DNA from: Campanula takesimana
Lineage: Eukaryota; Streptophyta; Magnoliopsida; Asterales; Campanulaceae
Reading direction: 5' to 3'
Assembly: GCA_026119855.1 (NCBI GenBank)
Contig: JAOWBW010002215.1
Coordinates: 1-64,000, forward strand
DNA: 64,000 nucleotides
Both the position numbers and the translations under genes were made by a program. Numbering within the stretch: the stretch's first letter is position 1; each line of letters starts with the position of its first letter. Positions 45,723 to 57,250 of the stretch are shown here, one piece after another. Below the pieces are notes generated by a model. The model did not search any database and was not told the origin of the DNA. It saw only the letters and a list, made by a program, of their open reading frames with translations.

Positions 45723-47505
45723 CGATTTAAGTGGGTTAGACTTGCGTACAAATTAGGTGTTTTTGATCTTTTAATTTTTCTGTAAAAATCTGCTCTAATC
45801 TGAAGCTTTTTACAAATTTTCGGAACTGTTCTGAACTGGTTTTGATCTGAATCCGGATTCCAGAAGGGATATCTCGTACGAGACATCTAATACCTCGTAC
45901 GAGGTATCCCCATGAGCCGCCAAACAAGTGTTTCATCATTCAATTTTGGGAACTTTAAGGTTTATCCATCATGTCACCATCATTATCTTATGATCAGGCA
46001 ATTTAAAAAAACAAAAACAAACAAAAATAAAAACAAAACTTTTTGGCGGTTGTTCTGGATTTCTTTTTAGGGTTTGACTTTTCAGAATTGACTGTTCCTT
46101 AAAAAAAAAAGGTACTCTTCTTTGCTTGATTTACTCCGTCCCCATATGTGCAATAAATGATTTATGTTACATACATGTATTGTTTTTGCACTAACATCTT
46201 TTGCAGCGGAGTATGGAAAAAAAATGCATAAATTAGGGGTGAATACTTTACTCATCCCCTAGTTTATTTTGCACCCATTAATGGGTAATGCAAGCAATGT
46301 GAGTACTTCTATCCCTCTCTTCTATGTGCTCCTACGTGCTTATGTGATTTTTCTCTTCTCAAAAACATTTTGCAAACTCGAACTACGTTGACATGAGTCT
46401 CTCTTTCTTTTTCTGAAGATTGAGAGAAACGTAGGCAACCACTTTGGTCCGGTCAATCTTTTACTTGCTTTTAAAAAAAAAACTTCAAAAAAAAAGTTCT
46501 CTATTTTTCCCTTGACATCTAGAGCTTGACTCTCACACACGTGCATGCATGTAGAATAATTTCACTACATACCCTATAAACCCGGGTCTCAATCGGAGGA
46601 TGGATGTCGGTCAGCACCCCCACTCTACGAGTGGCACTCGCCGGTCTCTCCAAAGATGGTGTACCCACTCCGTGACACGCTCCTAGACTATGTTCATGGG
46701 GAGCCTTAGCCGTAAGCCCTGCATCAACCTCATGCGTACATAATAGTCAATAGGACACTCCTTGTGACCGGTCGGTTTGATTCTTAGGATTGTTTTAATC
46801 TTTGCCCAAGATAACGCTTTTCATACAATCTATAATCCTCCCTTCATGAATTCTTGACGAATGTCCCTTCGGAAAATTATTGAACAAAGGATTGCGATGG
46901 TGAGATGAGAATTTTTCTATGAGGATTCGAGTCTAGTCTCTCTCACCGTCAAGATCCTGCGTTTGACAAAGTCCCTTTCGGTTGTCCCTTACAAGAATTC
47001 ATAAGGTTTGATTGCATAAACGGCGTTGTTTGACAAAGTGCAAAACAATTACGGAATCGCTTAGGTTTGGCTAAATTTAATGGTGGATTCCGATGAGAAT
47101 ATGGGACCTTTGCCCAAATTGTCCGTTTAGGAGAGTGCAATACAGGTGTAAAACAAAGGGCTCATATTCTAGGGTGACAGAATCCACTATTCCAGGATAT
47201 TAGATAGAAACCCCCCAAAACGGATTAAGTTCCGTCCGACAAAAATTAGGATTTAAAAAAAAAAAACTAAAATTCTGTGTTATGTGTTGGATGCCTCGTA
47301 CGAGACATCCTTGTCTCATACGAGCCATCTCATTCTGTCCATGTCAGTTTCTGTGCTGTGCTCGTTTGGTCAACCTACACTCACTCCTAAGCCTATACAC
47401 CTCATAAAGCCGACTTGTTGGGACCTTAATCTGGGTTTAACGTAATCTCTATACCGTTAGGTCTGTCCGAATCGCAACTAGATCATTCCAAACTCACCCG
47501 ACACC
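45723..47505 (+). other. Leader of element 2
   Basis: Noncoding. Carries double palindromes at 45869-45908 and 47291-47331 and a block shared with the leaders of elements 0 and 1 (47112-47148). It is collinear with 52629-53713 of element 1. Confidence 0.75.
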
Positions 47506-48857
47506 ATGACTGGAAGCAACGACACCAATACCGAAAATCTCAATGAGGCCAAAGCTGAAATCTTGAAAGCCGCCAAGCAACTAGATGAGAAGCAAGCTCA
47601 AATAGATACCTTAGTTGCCGAGCTCCATGCATTGAGAGTCAAGAAAGCTAAGAAACAAAAGAAGAAGGATTATGAATCCCCTGCCTCCTCCGAAGATGAG
47701 GCATCCTCTGGAAAGAAAGACAAGAAGTCTATGAAGAAGCACTATGAGTCCGACTCTTCTTACTCCTCTTCCTCCTCCGATGACGAGGAACGTGTTTCTA
47801 AGACTACAAAGTCAAAGAAAGAAGGTAGTGGTGACAACAAAAAGGTTGATGCTCCTGTGACCATGAATTATCTTGAAAAGAAGCTTGCCTTACTTGACAC
47901 TCCAACGGGATCCTTCACTCCTTTTGATCCAGATTCTCTTCGACAATCCATCACCAAGCTTCCACGCAAGTACAAGACTCCCGATGTGGCAAAGTTCAAT
48001 GGCACCACTTGTCCCAGAGCTCATGTTGAAACCTATACTTGGGCCATGTTACCAATGGGTGTTGATGATAACATTTTAGCCCAAAGTTTTCCTCAAACAT
48101 TAGAGGGTGACGCCAGAGATTGGTACATGTCACTTCCGATATCCACTAGGCTTGATTGGTCAGAAGCATGTCGATTGTTCCAAAGGCAGTTTGAGGACAA
48201 TTCTACATACCGCCCTACTAGGAGGGATGTTGAGCAAACCAAGCAACAACCAAATGAATCTTTTGCTGATTTTGCTAGAAGGTGGAGGCTCAAACTCACA
48301 GAAATTGTTGAAAGACCTAGTCTTAAAGACCAAATCCACATCTTCCTCCAATGCTCCGTGAGGAATTTCAAGATAAGCTTGCCGGTAATTACTTTCCTAG
48401 CTTCATTGAGCTCCACGAATCCAGAATAAGGATTGATGACCTCCTCAAGTCCAAAAGGAAGAGTAGTAGTTATCGCTACGAACACAAAGGTTCATCCAAC
48501 AAAGAAACCTCCGTTAATGCTATAGCTTTCAACAACCGGGGCAACTACTCCGCTGTTCCCCCTCCCAAAAGAGAGAAGAAGGAGAGACACTATGACAAGC
48601 TAGAAGGGATCACCCGAGGAGAACTCTTTGACATACTAGTGGAAGCCAGAAAAATCACACCAAGGAAGCCTCCCACTACTCCAAGAGAACTCCCCGCCGA
48701 TCATGCTCATCATCTCTACTGCAAGTTCCACCAGTTTACCGGCCATGACACCAACTCCTGTCACCATTTGAAAGATGTGATCCAAGATCTCATCGACAAC
48801 AAGGAACTTGAAGCGCCAAATGTCCTCACCAACCCGCTCCCTAACAAACCATGTTGA
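47506..48857 (+). pseudogene. Gag of element 2, one frameshift
   Basis: Starts MTGSNDTN. Coiled-coil N-terminus (ILKAAKQLDEKQAQIDTLVAELHAL), then a Lys/Ser/Asp-rich region (SSYSSSSSDDEER). The gag core follows (VAKFNGTTCPRAHVETYTWA, FPQTLEGDARDWYMSLP, FADFARRWRLKLTEI). A 1-nt shift near 48350 leads to LAGNYFPSFIELHESRI and the knuckle CKFHQFTGHDTNSC. It ends at TGA 48855-48857 after a total of about 450 codons. Apart from the shift the frame is open, so it decayed late. Gag would form the particle and bind RNA; no protease follows. Confidence 0.85.
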
Positions 48858-50870
48858 AGAAGAGTTTGAGCCTTACCACTTTGGGGCTACAACTATCCTC
48901 TCCCTTTCTCCCTAGAATTAGAATAGGTTTAATTTCCTAGTATGAACTCGAAGAGTCGTTCTGTCATTCTAGTCCATCTCCCTCCTTCTTTAGTTTGTGT
49001 CAACTAAACTATCGAGTCTGTTTTGAATTCTAGTTATTAATAAAAGTCATTTCTTATTCCTATACACTACTCCAAGGTTGTTCTACCTTTTGAATTCCTC
49101 TCTAATTCATGAAATGGATCCGCAAACAATAAATGTCATTAATCTAAAACCTTGCAATTGATAATAAAAATGTCTAAACATGTTTTGATAAGAAGGCCTA
49201 GGGGATACACATTACTATCACCGCGCTCATGTCAGAAGTCGAAGAACCACAATAGAAGAAAGCCAAAGGCGTTATCATTCCCAAACAAAAGTGGGGCTAC
49301 TCAATTTAAGCTTTGAGAGTAAAAAAAAAAAATCTCAAGCTTTCATAACCCCACAAAGAAGGAGTTTCAACCACACATAATGAAGTCAAAAAGGAGGCCT
49401 CTCATCTCCTCCTACAACGAAGATCAAATCCAATTGAAGAAAAAGTGAGACTCCTAATTTGAAGATTGTATCCACCATCCAAAGATATCACTCATGAAGA
49501 AATCCGAAGGGCGCACTAATAATTAGGCCTTCTCCTCAAAACATGTCAAGACATTTCTAGATGATTCACTTGCAAAATAATTGAACAAACACTTAAGACA
49601 TCAAAAATAAATACTAGGGTCCATTAGATGTAGAACTATCTTTCTAGTATTTTGAGCCAAGTAGCGTTCATTATCGAGTCTAGGGGCTTCCTCTCTCATA
49701 CAATTCTCTTTGAAATCCAAAGCATCAAGGCTAGGGGCTTTTTATTCTTTCCGTCCCCTTCCAATTCCTATTCAAAATATACGAATTCATCAAAGTAAAT
49801 CCGAACTAGGGGCTATCCTCTTCGCCTCTAACTCTCATTACAAGGTGCGATATCCTCACCGAGTCGATGCTTGGAACAACTTCCCAAAAGCCAAGTCGAT
49901 AGCTAAAATGCCTAATAAATTCAAACCCAAAAATCTTGCATGTCTCTCCCCCAATAAGAGACAAAGCTACTCTCCTCTCCTCTCTGAGTCATCTTCGAGT
50001 ACATACTCTGTCAAAAAAAAAGACGCAAAAGAGATGCCCGCTAGATTGAAAACCCGAAAGGGCGGTCTAGGCAAAAATCAGGGTGCGTCATTAAAAAAAA
50101 AGGGAGAACATTCTTCAAATAATTTCTTCTTAAACCTTCCTCCTTCCTCAAATCAATCAAGAGGGAGAGCACTCTTCTTCAAATTAAACAGCCTCATAAG
50201 CCTGTTCACGAAGTCATCTACAACATACAAGATTCTTGGGGCTGGACTTAGACCACACATGAGATAAACTTGGGGGAATAGATAACGTCTCTCATCACCT
50301 TCACCGAAGACTTTCGGACATGGAACTCTAGAGTTGTCAACAAAGTACGCTCGACCTACTTACAGCTTGAACATTGATAAATATAATTGGTTGTCGGACC
50401 AATAATCGTCTCCCTTGACACGACATGACTAAAGGAACGATCTGGACGGATCATCTTGCACAAGGCAAGCGAGTCTCACACAAGATAACCATCAGAGAAA
50501 CTCCATATCACTTTTGAAGAAAACCTGATTAGGTCCCAACTTGTCAAACACTTGTCCCCCCACACACATACAAATCAACACATACAGTTCATCACCAATA
50601 AACATCCCATCGCGAATCCATGCTATTCACACTACTTATACCAAGGTTGACCGACCAGGCATGCACATAAATCTGTCACCGCCACTTGAGTCCAATTACA
50701 AGCTAAAATCAAAGCTAAATTGCTTGCTAGAATAGGCTCTACTTGTTGTATGAACATGTACAAAAGCCAATCCATGCTCAAGAAAATACAAGAGCGATCA
50801 AATGATCCCAAGAGAATTCAGTCACATCAAGATTTTGCATCCTGTACTTCCAATACATTGGCAACCAATC
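48858..50870 (+). other. Pol-less 3' half of element 2
   Basis: No RT, integrase or protease motif in any frame. An open frame at 49710-50267 is lysine/serine-rich and holds one G-patch-like GLGKNQG, possibly a relic of the region between protease and RT. Several AGGGGCT polypurine-like motifs occur (49681, 49733, 49806). Confidence 0.6.
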
Positions 50871-50874
50871 AAGT

Positions 50875-51285
50875 CCTATACTGGCGAGAAGTCCTACACT
50901 GGTGAGAAGTCCTACACTGGCGTGAAGTCCTTCACTGGCGAGAAGTCCTACACTGGCGAGAAGTCCTACACTGGCGATGAAGTCCTACACTGGCGTGAAG
51001 TCCTATACTGGTGATGAAGTCCTACACTGGCATGAAGTCCTACACTGGCGATGAAGTCCTACACTGGCGAGAAGTCCTACACTGGTGAGAAGTCCTACAC
51101 TGGCATGAAGTCCTATACTGGCGTGAAGTCCTACACTGGCGTGAAGTCCTACACTGGCGATGAAGTCCTACACTGGCGAGAAGTCCTACATTGGCGTGAA
51201 GTCCTACACTGGCGTGAAGTCCTACACTGGCACCAACGAAGTCCTACATTGGCGAGCAAGTAAATCCTACATCGGCGAGCAGGTA
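50875..51285 (+). repeat. 18/20-bp minisatellite in element 2
   Basis: About 20 units of GAAGTCCTACACTGGCGA type, mixed 18-bp (…GGCGAGAAG / …GGCGTGAAG) and longer (…GGCGATGAAG) variants. It ends 315 bp before the 3' LTR. Confidence 0.93.
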
Positions 51286-51600
51286 AATCCTGACTGGGCA
51301 CCGTCGACCGCGACACTCCATCAACAACAAAGGGTATATTCAGAATTGGGTCAAGGACATTGATTCCTCAGTATGGGTTACTCTCTAAACTTTACTTACC
51401 GCAGTATTGCTTTCAAAATGATTTTCAAAATACCTCAAACAACCTTTTTTGCGGGTTTTCGGAGTCGAACTACATTTGGTCTGATTTCCTTTCGGGGAAT
51501 ATGTAGGCATCTTTTCAGCACGACCATACCCAAAGTTCTAAATGGTGTCTTTTCTATCGACGACGTTACTTCATCCATAAGTATCGTCGCCGAGGGGCTC

Positions 51601-52573
51601 TGTAGACACCCTATTTTGAACTCACATTTATGATTACACTACTCTTGTGTCTCGCCTTTGTGTTTGGATGAAAAATCGTTAGTTTCCTCATGTTTCGTTA
51701 AGTTTCTAACTGACTCCGTTAGTCAGGGGCTAAAATGAACAAATGAAACTGACAGAAGGACAAAACAGTACTTTTGTACTAGATGCCTCGTACGAGACAT
51801 CTCCTACTATTTCAGGATTAATCCACTTTCCTTCTCCGTCCCGATCTCTTTCTTGGCCAACATTCTCCTAATCCGGGAAACATCTAATTAGAAGCCTTCC
51901 TAGATGTTTCCTAGTGATTTCCTACCTTCTTTAACCTCTCCAAATAAGGACTCTATTTCCTACTAAACTTAAGACTCCTCTTCTTGGTCACTAAGTAATC
52001 CAATACCTATAAAAATAGAGTCTTTCACCACAAAAAGAGGTTAACAACTCTCTAATTAGTCCTTCTCTCAAGAATCCCGTTTTTATTCCTCCCTCACACC
52101 TAAACACCATCAAAAAGTCATCTTTTCAAGGCAAAATCATCACAATACTCTTGGATCTTCAAGGCCTTAGTCAAGGCCATCAATTGGAATCTCAAGAACG
52201 CTTTAGGTAAACTCCTACGCTTTTAATCTCTACTTCTCATCTCATTCTTTGTTTTAGAGTAGTGTAATACCATCAAAAGGATCAGCCTAGAGCCTCTCCA
52301 ATCCATGGAGATGGTCTCGAAGCACATGATCCGACATTCCAATAATTAAGAAATTAATTATTAGCTTTATTTGTTTTAATTATTTATTCTTTATTTGATT
52401 AAAAACACCTAAGTAAGACCAATCCTAGATTGGGTGGATTGGGTGCTCCTTGACCTTCCCAATCCATAACTTAACCCCCGAACTTAAGAATCTCACGGTC
52501 CGTGTTCCGTTCAACAACATGGTGGCGACTCTCAAATCAAAAAGGCTAGTGGGTATCTTCTCGGGTGCAAACA
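51601..52573 (+). repeat. 3' LTR of element 2
   Basis: 973 bp. Lacks 20 bp that include one of the two palindromes in the 5' LTR. Followed by TSD CAGGA (52574-52578). Confidence 0.92.
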
Positions 52574-53713
52574 CAGGAGTACTTGATAATTATTTCATTC
52601 CTTGATTTATGTGCGTTTGCTTTATGTGTGAACTACGACGGCCTGAGTTCCTCCACAAGAGGGAAACGCAGGCAGTCACTTGGCCCGGCCATTACTTGTT
52701 TTTTGTTTTACTTTAAAAAAAACTCTCTATTTTATCTTTGACACCTAGATCTTGACTCTCACACACGTTCACAAATGTAGAATAATTGGACTACATACCC
52801 TATAAACCCGGGTCCCAATCGGAGGACGGATGTCGGTCAGCACCCCCATTCTAACGAATGGCCCTCGCTGGTCTCTCCAAAGATGGTGTACCCACTTCGT
52901 GACACACTCCTAGACTGTGTTCATGGGGAGCCTTAGCCGTAAGCCTTGCATCAACCTCATGCATACATACTAGTTAATAAGACACTCCTCGAGACCGGTC
53001 GGTTCGATTCTTAGGGCTGTTTTAATCTTTGCCCAAATAACGCATCTTTACAATCTATAATCCTCCTTTGTGAATATGACGAATGTCCCTTCGGTAAAAT
53101 GTTGAACAAAGGATTTTGAAAGCATGGAGAACCTCTCTACGTAAATCCGAGCTTGTGTTTTCCTACTTTTACTATTCTGTGCGGGATTGTGGATGCCATT
53201 TTGGCTTAGTTTCAACCGCACCGTTCAACATGTCCCTTTCGGTTGTCCCTTAAAGTTCACAAGGTTTGATTGCATTAATGCATTGTTTAACAAAGTGCAA
53301 AACAACTACGGAATCACTTAGGTTTGGTTAATTGAATGGTGGATTCCGATGAGAATATGGGACCCTTGCCCGAATTGTCCGTTTGGGAGAGTGCAATACA
53401 GGTGAAAAACAAGGGGCTCATATTCTAGGGTGACAGAATCCAATGTCCAGGATGAACTACATAGTAACCTCTTTAAAATGGATTAAATTCCATCCGACCA
53501 GTAGGATTAAAATCTGCAAATCTGACTGTCAGGTTAGATGTCTCGTACGAGACATCCATTGTCTCGTACGAGATATCTCTCCTTTTCTGTGAATCTGCCG
53601 TGTTGGTCAACCCTTATTTCATAAAAGCCGACTTGTTGGGACCCCAGCCTGGATTTGACACAGTTTCTGCACTCTAGGTCCGTCCGGTCAGCAAGGTAGC
53701 TCCATATCCCAAC

Positions 53714-55753
53714 ATGACCGCTTCAGTAATTTACATATGTGACCCCACGACCAAGAGACTAGAAAATGTTGCAGTAATGGCCGGTACCCCCATCACTGAC
53801 TTGGAAACCGCCAAAGCTGTCATTGCACGACTTGAGCAGCAAGTCAGAGAGCAAGCCGAAATTGCCGCCCGTGAGAGTGATCGTCACGCCAAAGACATAG
53901 ACACCGTCCTGCAAGAGATCCAAGAACTCAAGAGGAGTAATAAGAAGTCTAAAACCCCCTCCAAAGATGGGGAGTCCCATGCTAAGAAAAAGAATAAGAG
54001 GGATGACGATTCTGACTCTGATTCAAATACATCCGACTCTTCCTCCTCCTCCGATGACGAGGATACTAAGGCAAGTGATAAGAAAAAGAAAGCTAGTGAT
54101 GACATCAACTTCATCAACTCCGCCATTGCTGAGTTTCTTGAAAAGAGGTTTGCACATCTTGGTCTAGCAAAGGGCTCCATCGTTCCATTTGACCCCATGG
54201 CACTTCGCAAATCAATCACTTAGCTACCACGAAAGTTCCGCACTCTTGACATAGCCAAGTTCAACGGCACTACCTGTCCTCGTGTTCATGTTGAAACTTA
54301 CACTTGGGCCATGCATCCGATGAAAGTAGATGACACCGTCTTGGCCCAAAGCTTTCCCCAAACTTTGGAGGGGGCGGCAAGGGATTGGTATATGTCTCTC
54401 CCCTTATCCACAAGGACCGATTGGGCTACCGCATGTGAGATCTTTCAAAGACGCTTCGAGGACAATACTACTTACCGTCCCACTAAAAGAGACCTCGAGC
54501 AAATCCAACAAGGTACTAATGAGACATTTGGTGACTTTGTTAAAAGATGGAGAACCAAGCTCACCGAGATCGTTGATAGGCCAACTACAGACGACCAAAT
54601 GCACATCTTCCTGAAATCACTCTGTAATGAGTATGAGGACCGCCTCTCCGGTACTTTCTTCCCAAGCTTCTCTGAACTTCATAAAGCCGGTCTTTGACTA
54701 GATGATATCTTCAAAAGTAGGAAAGAGGCTAAGAGAGATGGTGGATACCGCTACACTAGAAAAGGCTCTACTAGCAAAGACACATCTGTCAATGCCATCG
54801 CTTTCAATAATTAAGGGAGGAGCAACTATTCCTCCGTCCCTCCACCCAACAAGGAAAAGAAGAAAGAGAGAGTCTACAACAAATTGGAAGGTATCACTCA
54901 AGGAGGACTCTTCGACATACTCGTAGAAGCCGGTAAGGTCGCACCAAGGAAGCCTCCTTCTACTCCGAGGGAACTCCCCCCGAATCATGCCCATCATCTC
55001 TACTGCAAGTTCCACCAGTTCAGTGGTCACGACACCAATACTTGCAACCACCTTAAAGATGTGATCCAAGATCTCATAGACTCTAAGCAGCTAGGGGTTC
55101 CTAATGTAGTAACAAACCCTCTCCCAACTGCGGGAGGAGGGATCAATGTAATAGAGATAGCTAGTGAGAAAGAGGAGACTACTCGCCTAATCCCAAATGT
55201 GGACGAGAGCACTCTAAAGTCTAATAATGAAGTTTCTTTTGGTTACATGTTGTCTCATAATCAAGTACTAAGTATGGAAGATAACAACTTTGTACGCGAA
55301 GGCGAAAACTTGCCATATTTCATATTCCCTGAACCATGGATCGACCATAGGGGGAAGCGCCAACCGGGATTCGAAATCTTCATTGACTGTGATCCATACT
55401 CACTTGAAACAGAGCCGATGAAATTCTCGTGGCTACCTCGAGAATTAGGGGGTACCAAGGCCGAAGCATTCATCGAGTGGGACTTTGTGTTGGGAGAAGA
55501 CCTACTGCGCCAATTTCTCAACCTTTGCAAGCTAGAGGACACTCAGATCAATGCAATAGACAAGGGGGACGCTCCGAACCAAGACTACACCAAGCTCATC
55601 GAGAAGAGTGACGAGCCTATCCAGAATTGGTACACAATTGGGGGACCCATAGCAAGTGAAGACTTCCTGATCAAAGAATTAGGATGTACTCCCCATCCCT
55701 ATAGAGAAAGGAAATTTATAACTCTTCCTAGAGTCAGATACCGCTACCGATGA
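53714..55753 (+). pseudogene. Gag of element 1 (several stops)
   Basis: A coiled-coil N-terminus (LETAKAVIARLEQQVREQAE) and a Ser/Asp-rich linker are followed by the gag core (IAKFNGTTCPRVHVETYTWA, FPQTLEGAARDWYMSLP, FGDFVKRWRTKLTEI) and the knuckle CKFHQFSGHDTNTC at about 55000. In-frame stops are at about 54221, 54695 and 54812, with a frameshift at about 55745. After the knuckle about 230 codons (IDHRGKRQPGFEIFIDCDPY, LGEDLLRQFLNLCKLEDT) continue to the RT region. No aspartic protease motif was found between gag and RT, where it should be. Confidence 0.82.
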
Positions 55754-57250
55754 GCTCACCCAAGAGGACTTGGATGCCATCGCGGAACATGTATTCCCCT
55801 ACTTTCTTAATGAAAAAATAGATCTTTCTGAGTATCCTGAGATTGCTAGCATCCTAAATGATGAATTAACTAATAACCCTAACGAATTAGATAATAATGA
55901 GTCATATGACGAGATATATCAAGAAAATGAACAAATCTTAAAAGAAATTAATAAGCAAGTAGGTATTCGTGGCGGAAATGGTCATATTGATGCCGAAGAA
56001 ATGCAAACAGTTAATCTGGGGACGGATGATGATCCGAAAGAGACCAAGATTGACAGTTTCTTCAAGGGGGAAGACCGATAAGCCCTCATAGCGCTTCTCC
56101 GAGAATTCGTGGATGTGTTCGCTTGGTCCTACAAAGATATGACGGGGCTAGCCAATTCGATTGTTGAGCACAAGATACCGCTGCTTTCTGATTCAAAGTC
56201 AGTCAAGCAGAAACTCCGCAGAGTTAAGCCAGAGTGGTCGGTATAAGTCAAACAAGAGATAGAGAAACTCCTGAGTGTTGGGTTCATCAAAGTAATAGAG
56301 TACCCAACTTGGTTGGCCAATACTGTGCAGGTTTCCAAAGCAAATGGAAAAGTCCGCGCCTGTGTTGATTTCCGTGATCTCAACAGAGCATCTCCGAAAG
56401 ATGATTTTCCTCTTCCTAACATAGACATGATAGTTGACAATACCGCGAAATATGAAGTCCGCTCGTTCGTAGACGAATTTGCCGGTTATAACCAGATCCT
56501 CATAGCCGAGGAGGACCAACACAAAGCAGCGTTTACCATACCTTGGGGGACGTTCTGTTATACAGTCATGCCATTCGGACTTAAAAATGCCAAAGCTACT
56601 TATTAGAGAGCTGTAACTGCGTTGTCCCACGACATGATACATAAAGAAATGGAGGTATACGTTGATGACATGATCATACACTCCAAAGGCTCCGATGGGA
56701 AGCACTTCGTCGACCTTAGAAAGTTCTTTGAGAGGTTGAGACACTACAAGATGAGACTTAATCCGGCCAAGTGCACATTTGGGGTAGTGAAAGGAAAAGT
56801 TCTTGAGTACATGGTCACCGAGCGTGGCATAGAAGCGGATCCCGCTAAGATCAAAGCCATCATTGACATGCCTCCACCTAAGACGCAAAAAGAAGTTAAG
56901 GGATTTATGGGTCGCTTTCAGTACATTAGTCGTTTCATTAATCAACTCACGACAATGTGCGAGCCCATTTTTAAGCTCCTCAAGAAGAATGCATCCCTAA
57001 AATGGACCGAAGAGTGCCAAGAAGCCTTTGAAAAGGTCAAAGAATACATAGTGAATCCGCCAGTGTTGGTCCCACCGCATAAAGAGAAACCATTGACCTT
57101 ATACCTCACAGTCAATAATACTGCATTAGGGGCTATGCTAGCACAAGAGCAACCCGATTCGAAGAAAGAGAATGCCGTGTACTTTGTCAGCCGTCGCTTC
57201 CAAGGGATGAATTGAATTACTTTGCATTAGAAAAGTCGTGTGCTGTATTG
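55754..57250 (+). pseudogene. Reverse transcriptase and first RNase H of element 1
   Basis: An acidic linker (MDAIAEHVFPYF...) and then the Ty3-gypsy RT: REFVDVFAWSYKDM, ANGKVRACVDFRDLNRASPK, FAGYNQILIAEEDQHKAAF, MPFGLKNAKATY, and the catalytic box VYVDDMIIHS at about 56655-56684. Thumb and connection (FMGRFQYISRFI) follow, then the start of the first RNase H (LYLTVNNTALGAMLAQ). Stops at about 56080, 56246 and 56604 and a frameshift at about 57215-57280 disable it. Confidence 0.87.

Larger units (their letters stand above)
44708..52573 (+). mobile_element. Element 2: gag-only, non-autonomous Tat-type retrotransposon (TR-GAG-like)
   Basis: LTRs 44708-45703 and 51601-52573 (both start TGTAGACACC and end CA, about 95% alike by eye) and a perfect TSD CAGGA (44703-44707 and 52574-52578) define one complete insertion of 7.87 kb. 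Inside are a primer site (45705-45722), a 1.8-kb leader, a gag gene (47506-48857) and 2.7 kb with no protease, RT, RNase H or integrase, including an 18-bp minisatellite. A polypurine-like gaggggct lies just before the 3' LTR. It must depend on another element's pol; its gag resembles that of element 1. Confidence 0.92.

Noticed and set aside
49710..50267. 185-codon frame in element 2 as a possible extra protein
   Set aside because: Low-complexity Lys/Ser composition, no homologue recognised and PPT-like repeats at its start; kept only as a note on a possible G-patch relic.
50875..51260. Open frames reading SYTGEKSYTGEK, like C2H2 zinc-finger linkers
   Set aside because: It is an 18-bp noncoding minisatellite; there are no C2H2 cysteines or histidines and several frames are open because of the repeat length.
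50875..51285. CRISPR-like array
   Set aside because: Units are directly adjacent without unique spacers, in a plant retrotransposon.
53000..53020. GGTTCGATTC, like a tRNA T-loop
   Set aside because: No acceptor stem, D-arm or anticodon arm around it; the same leader text in element 2 lacks the match.
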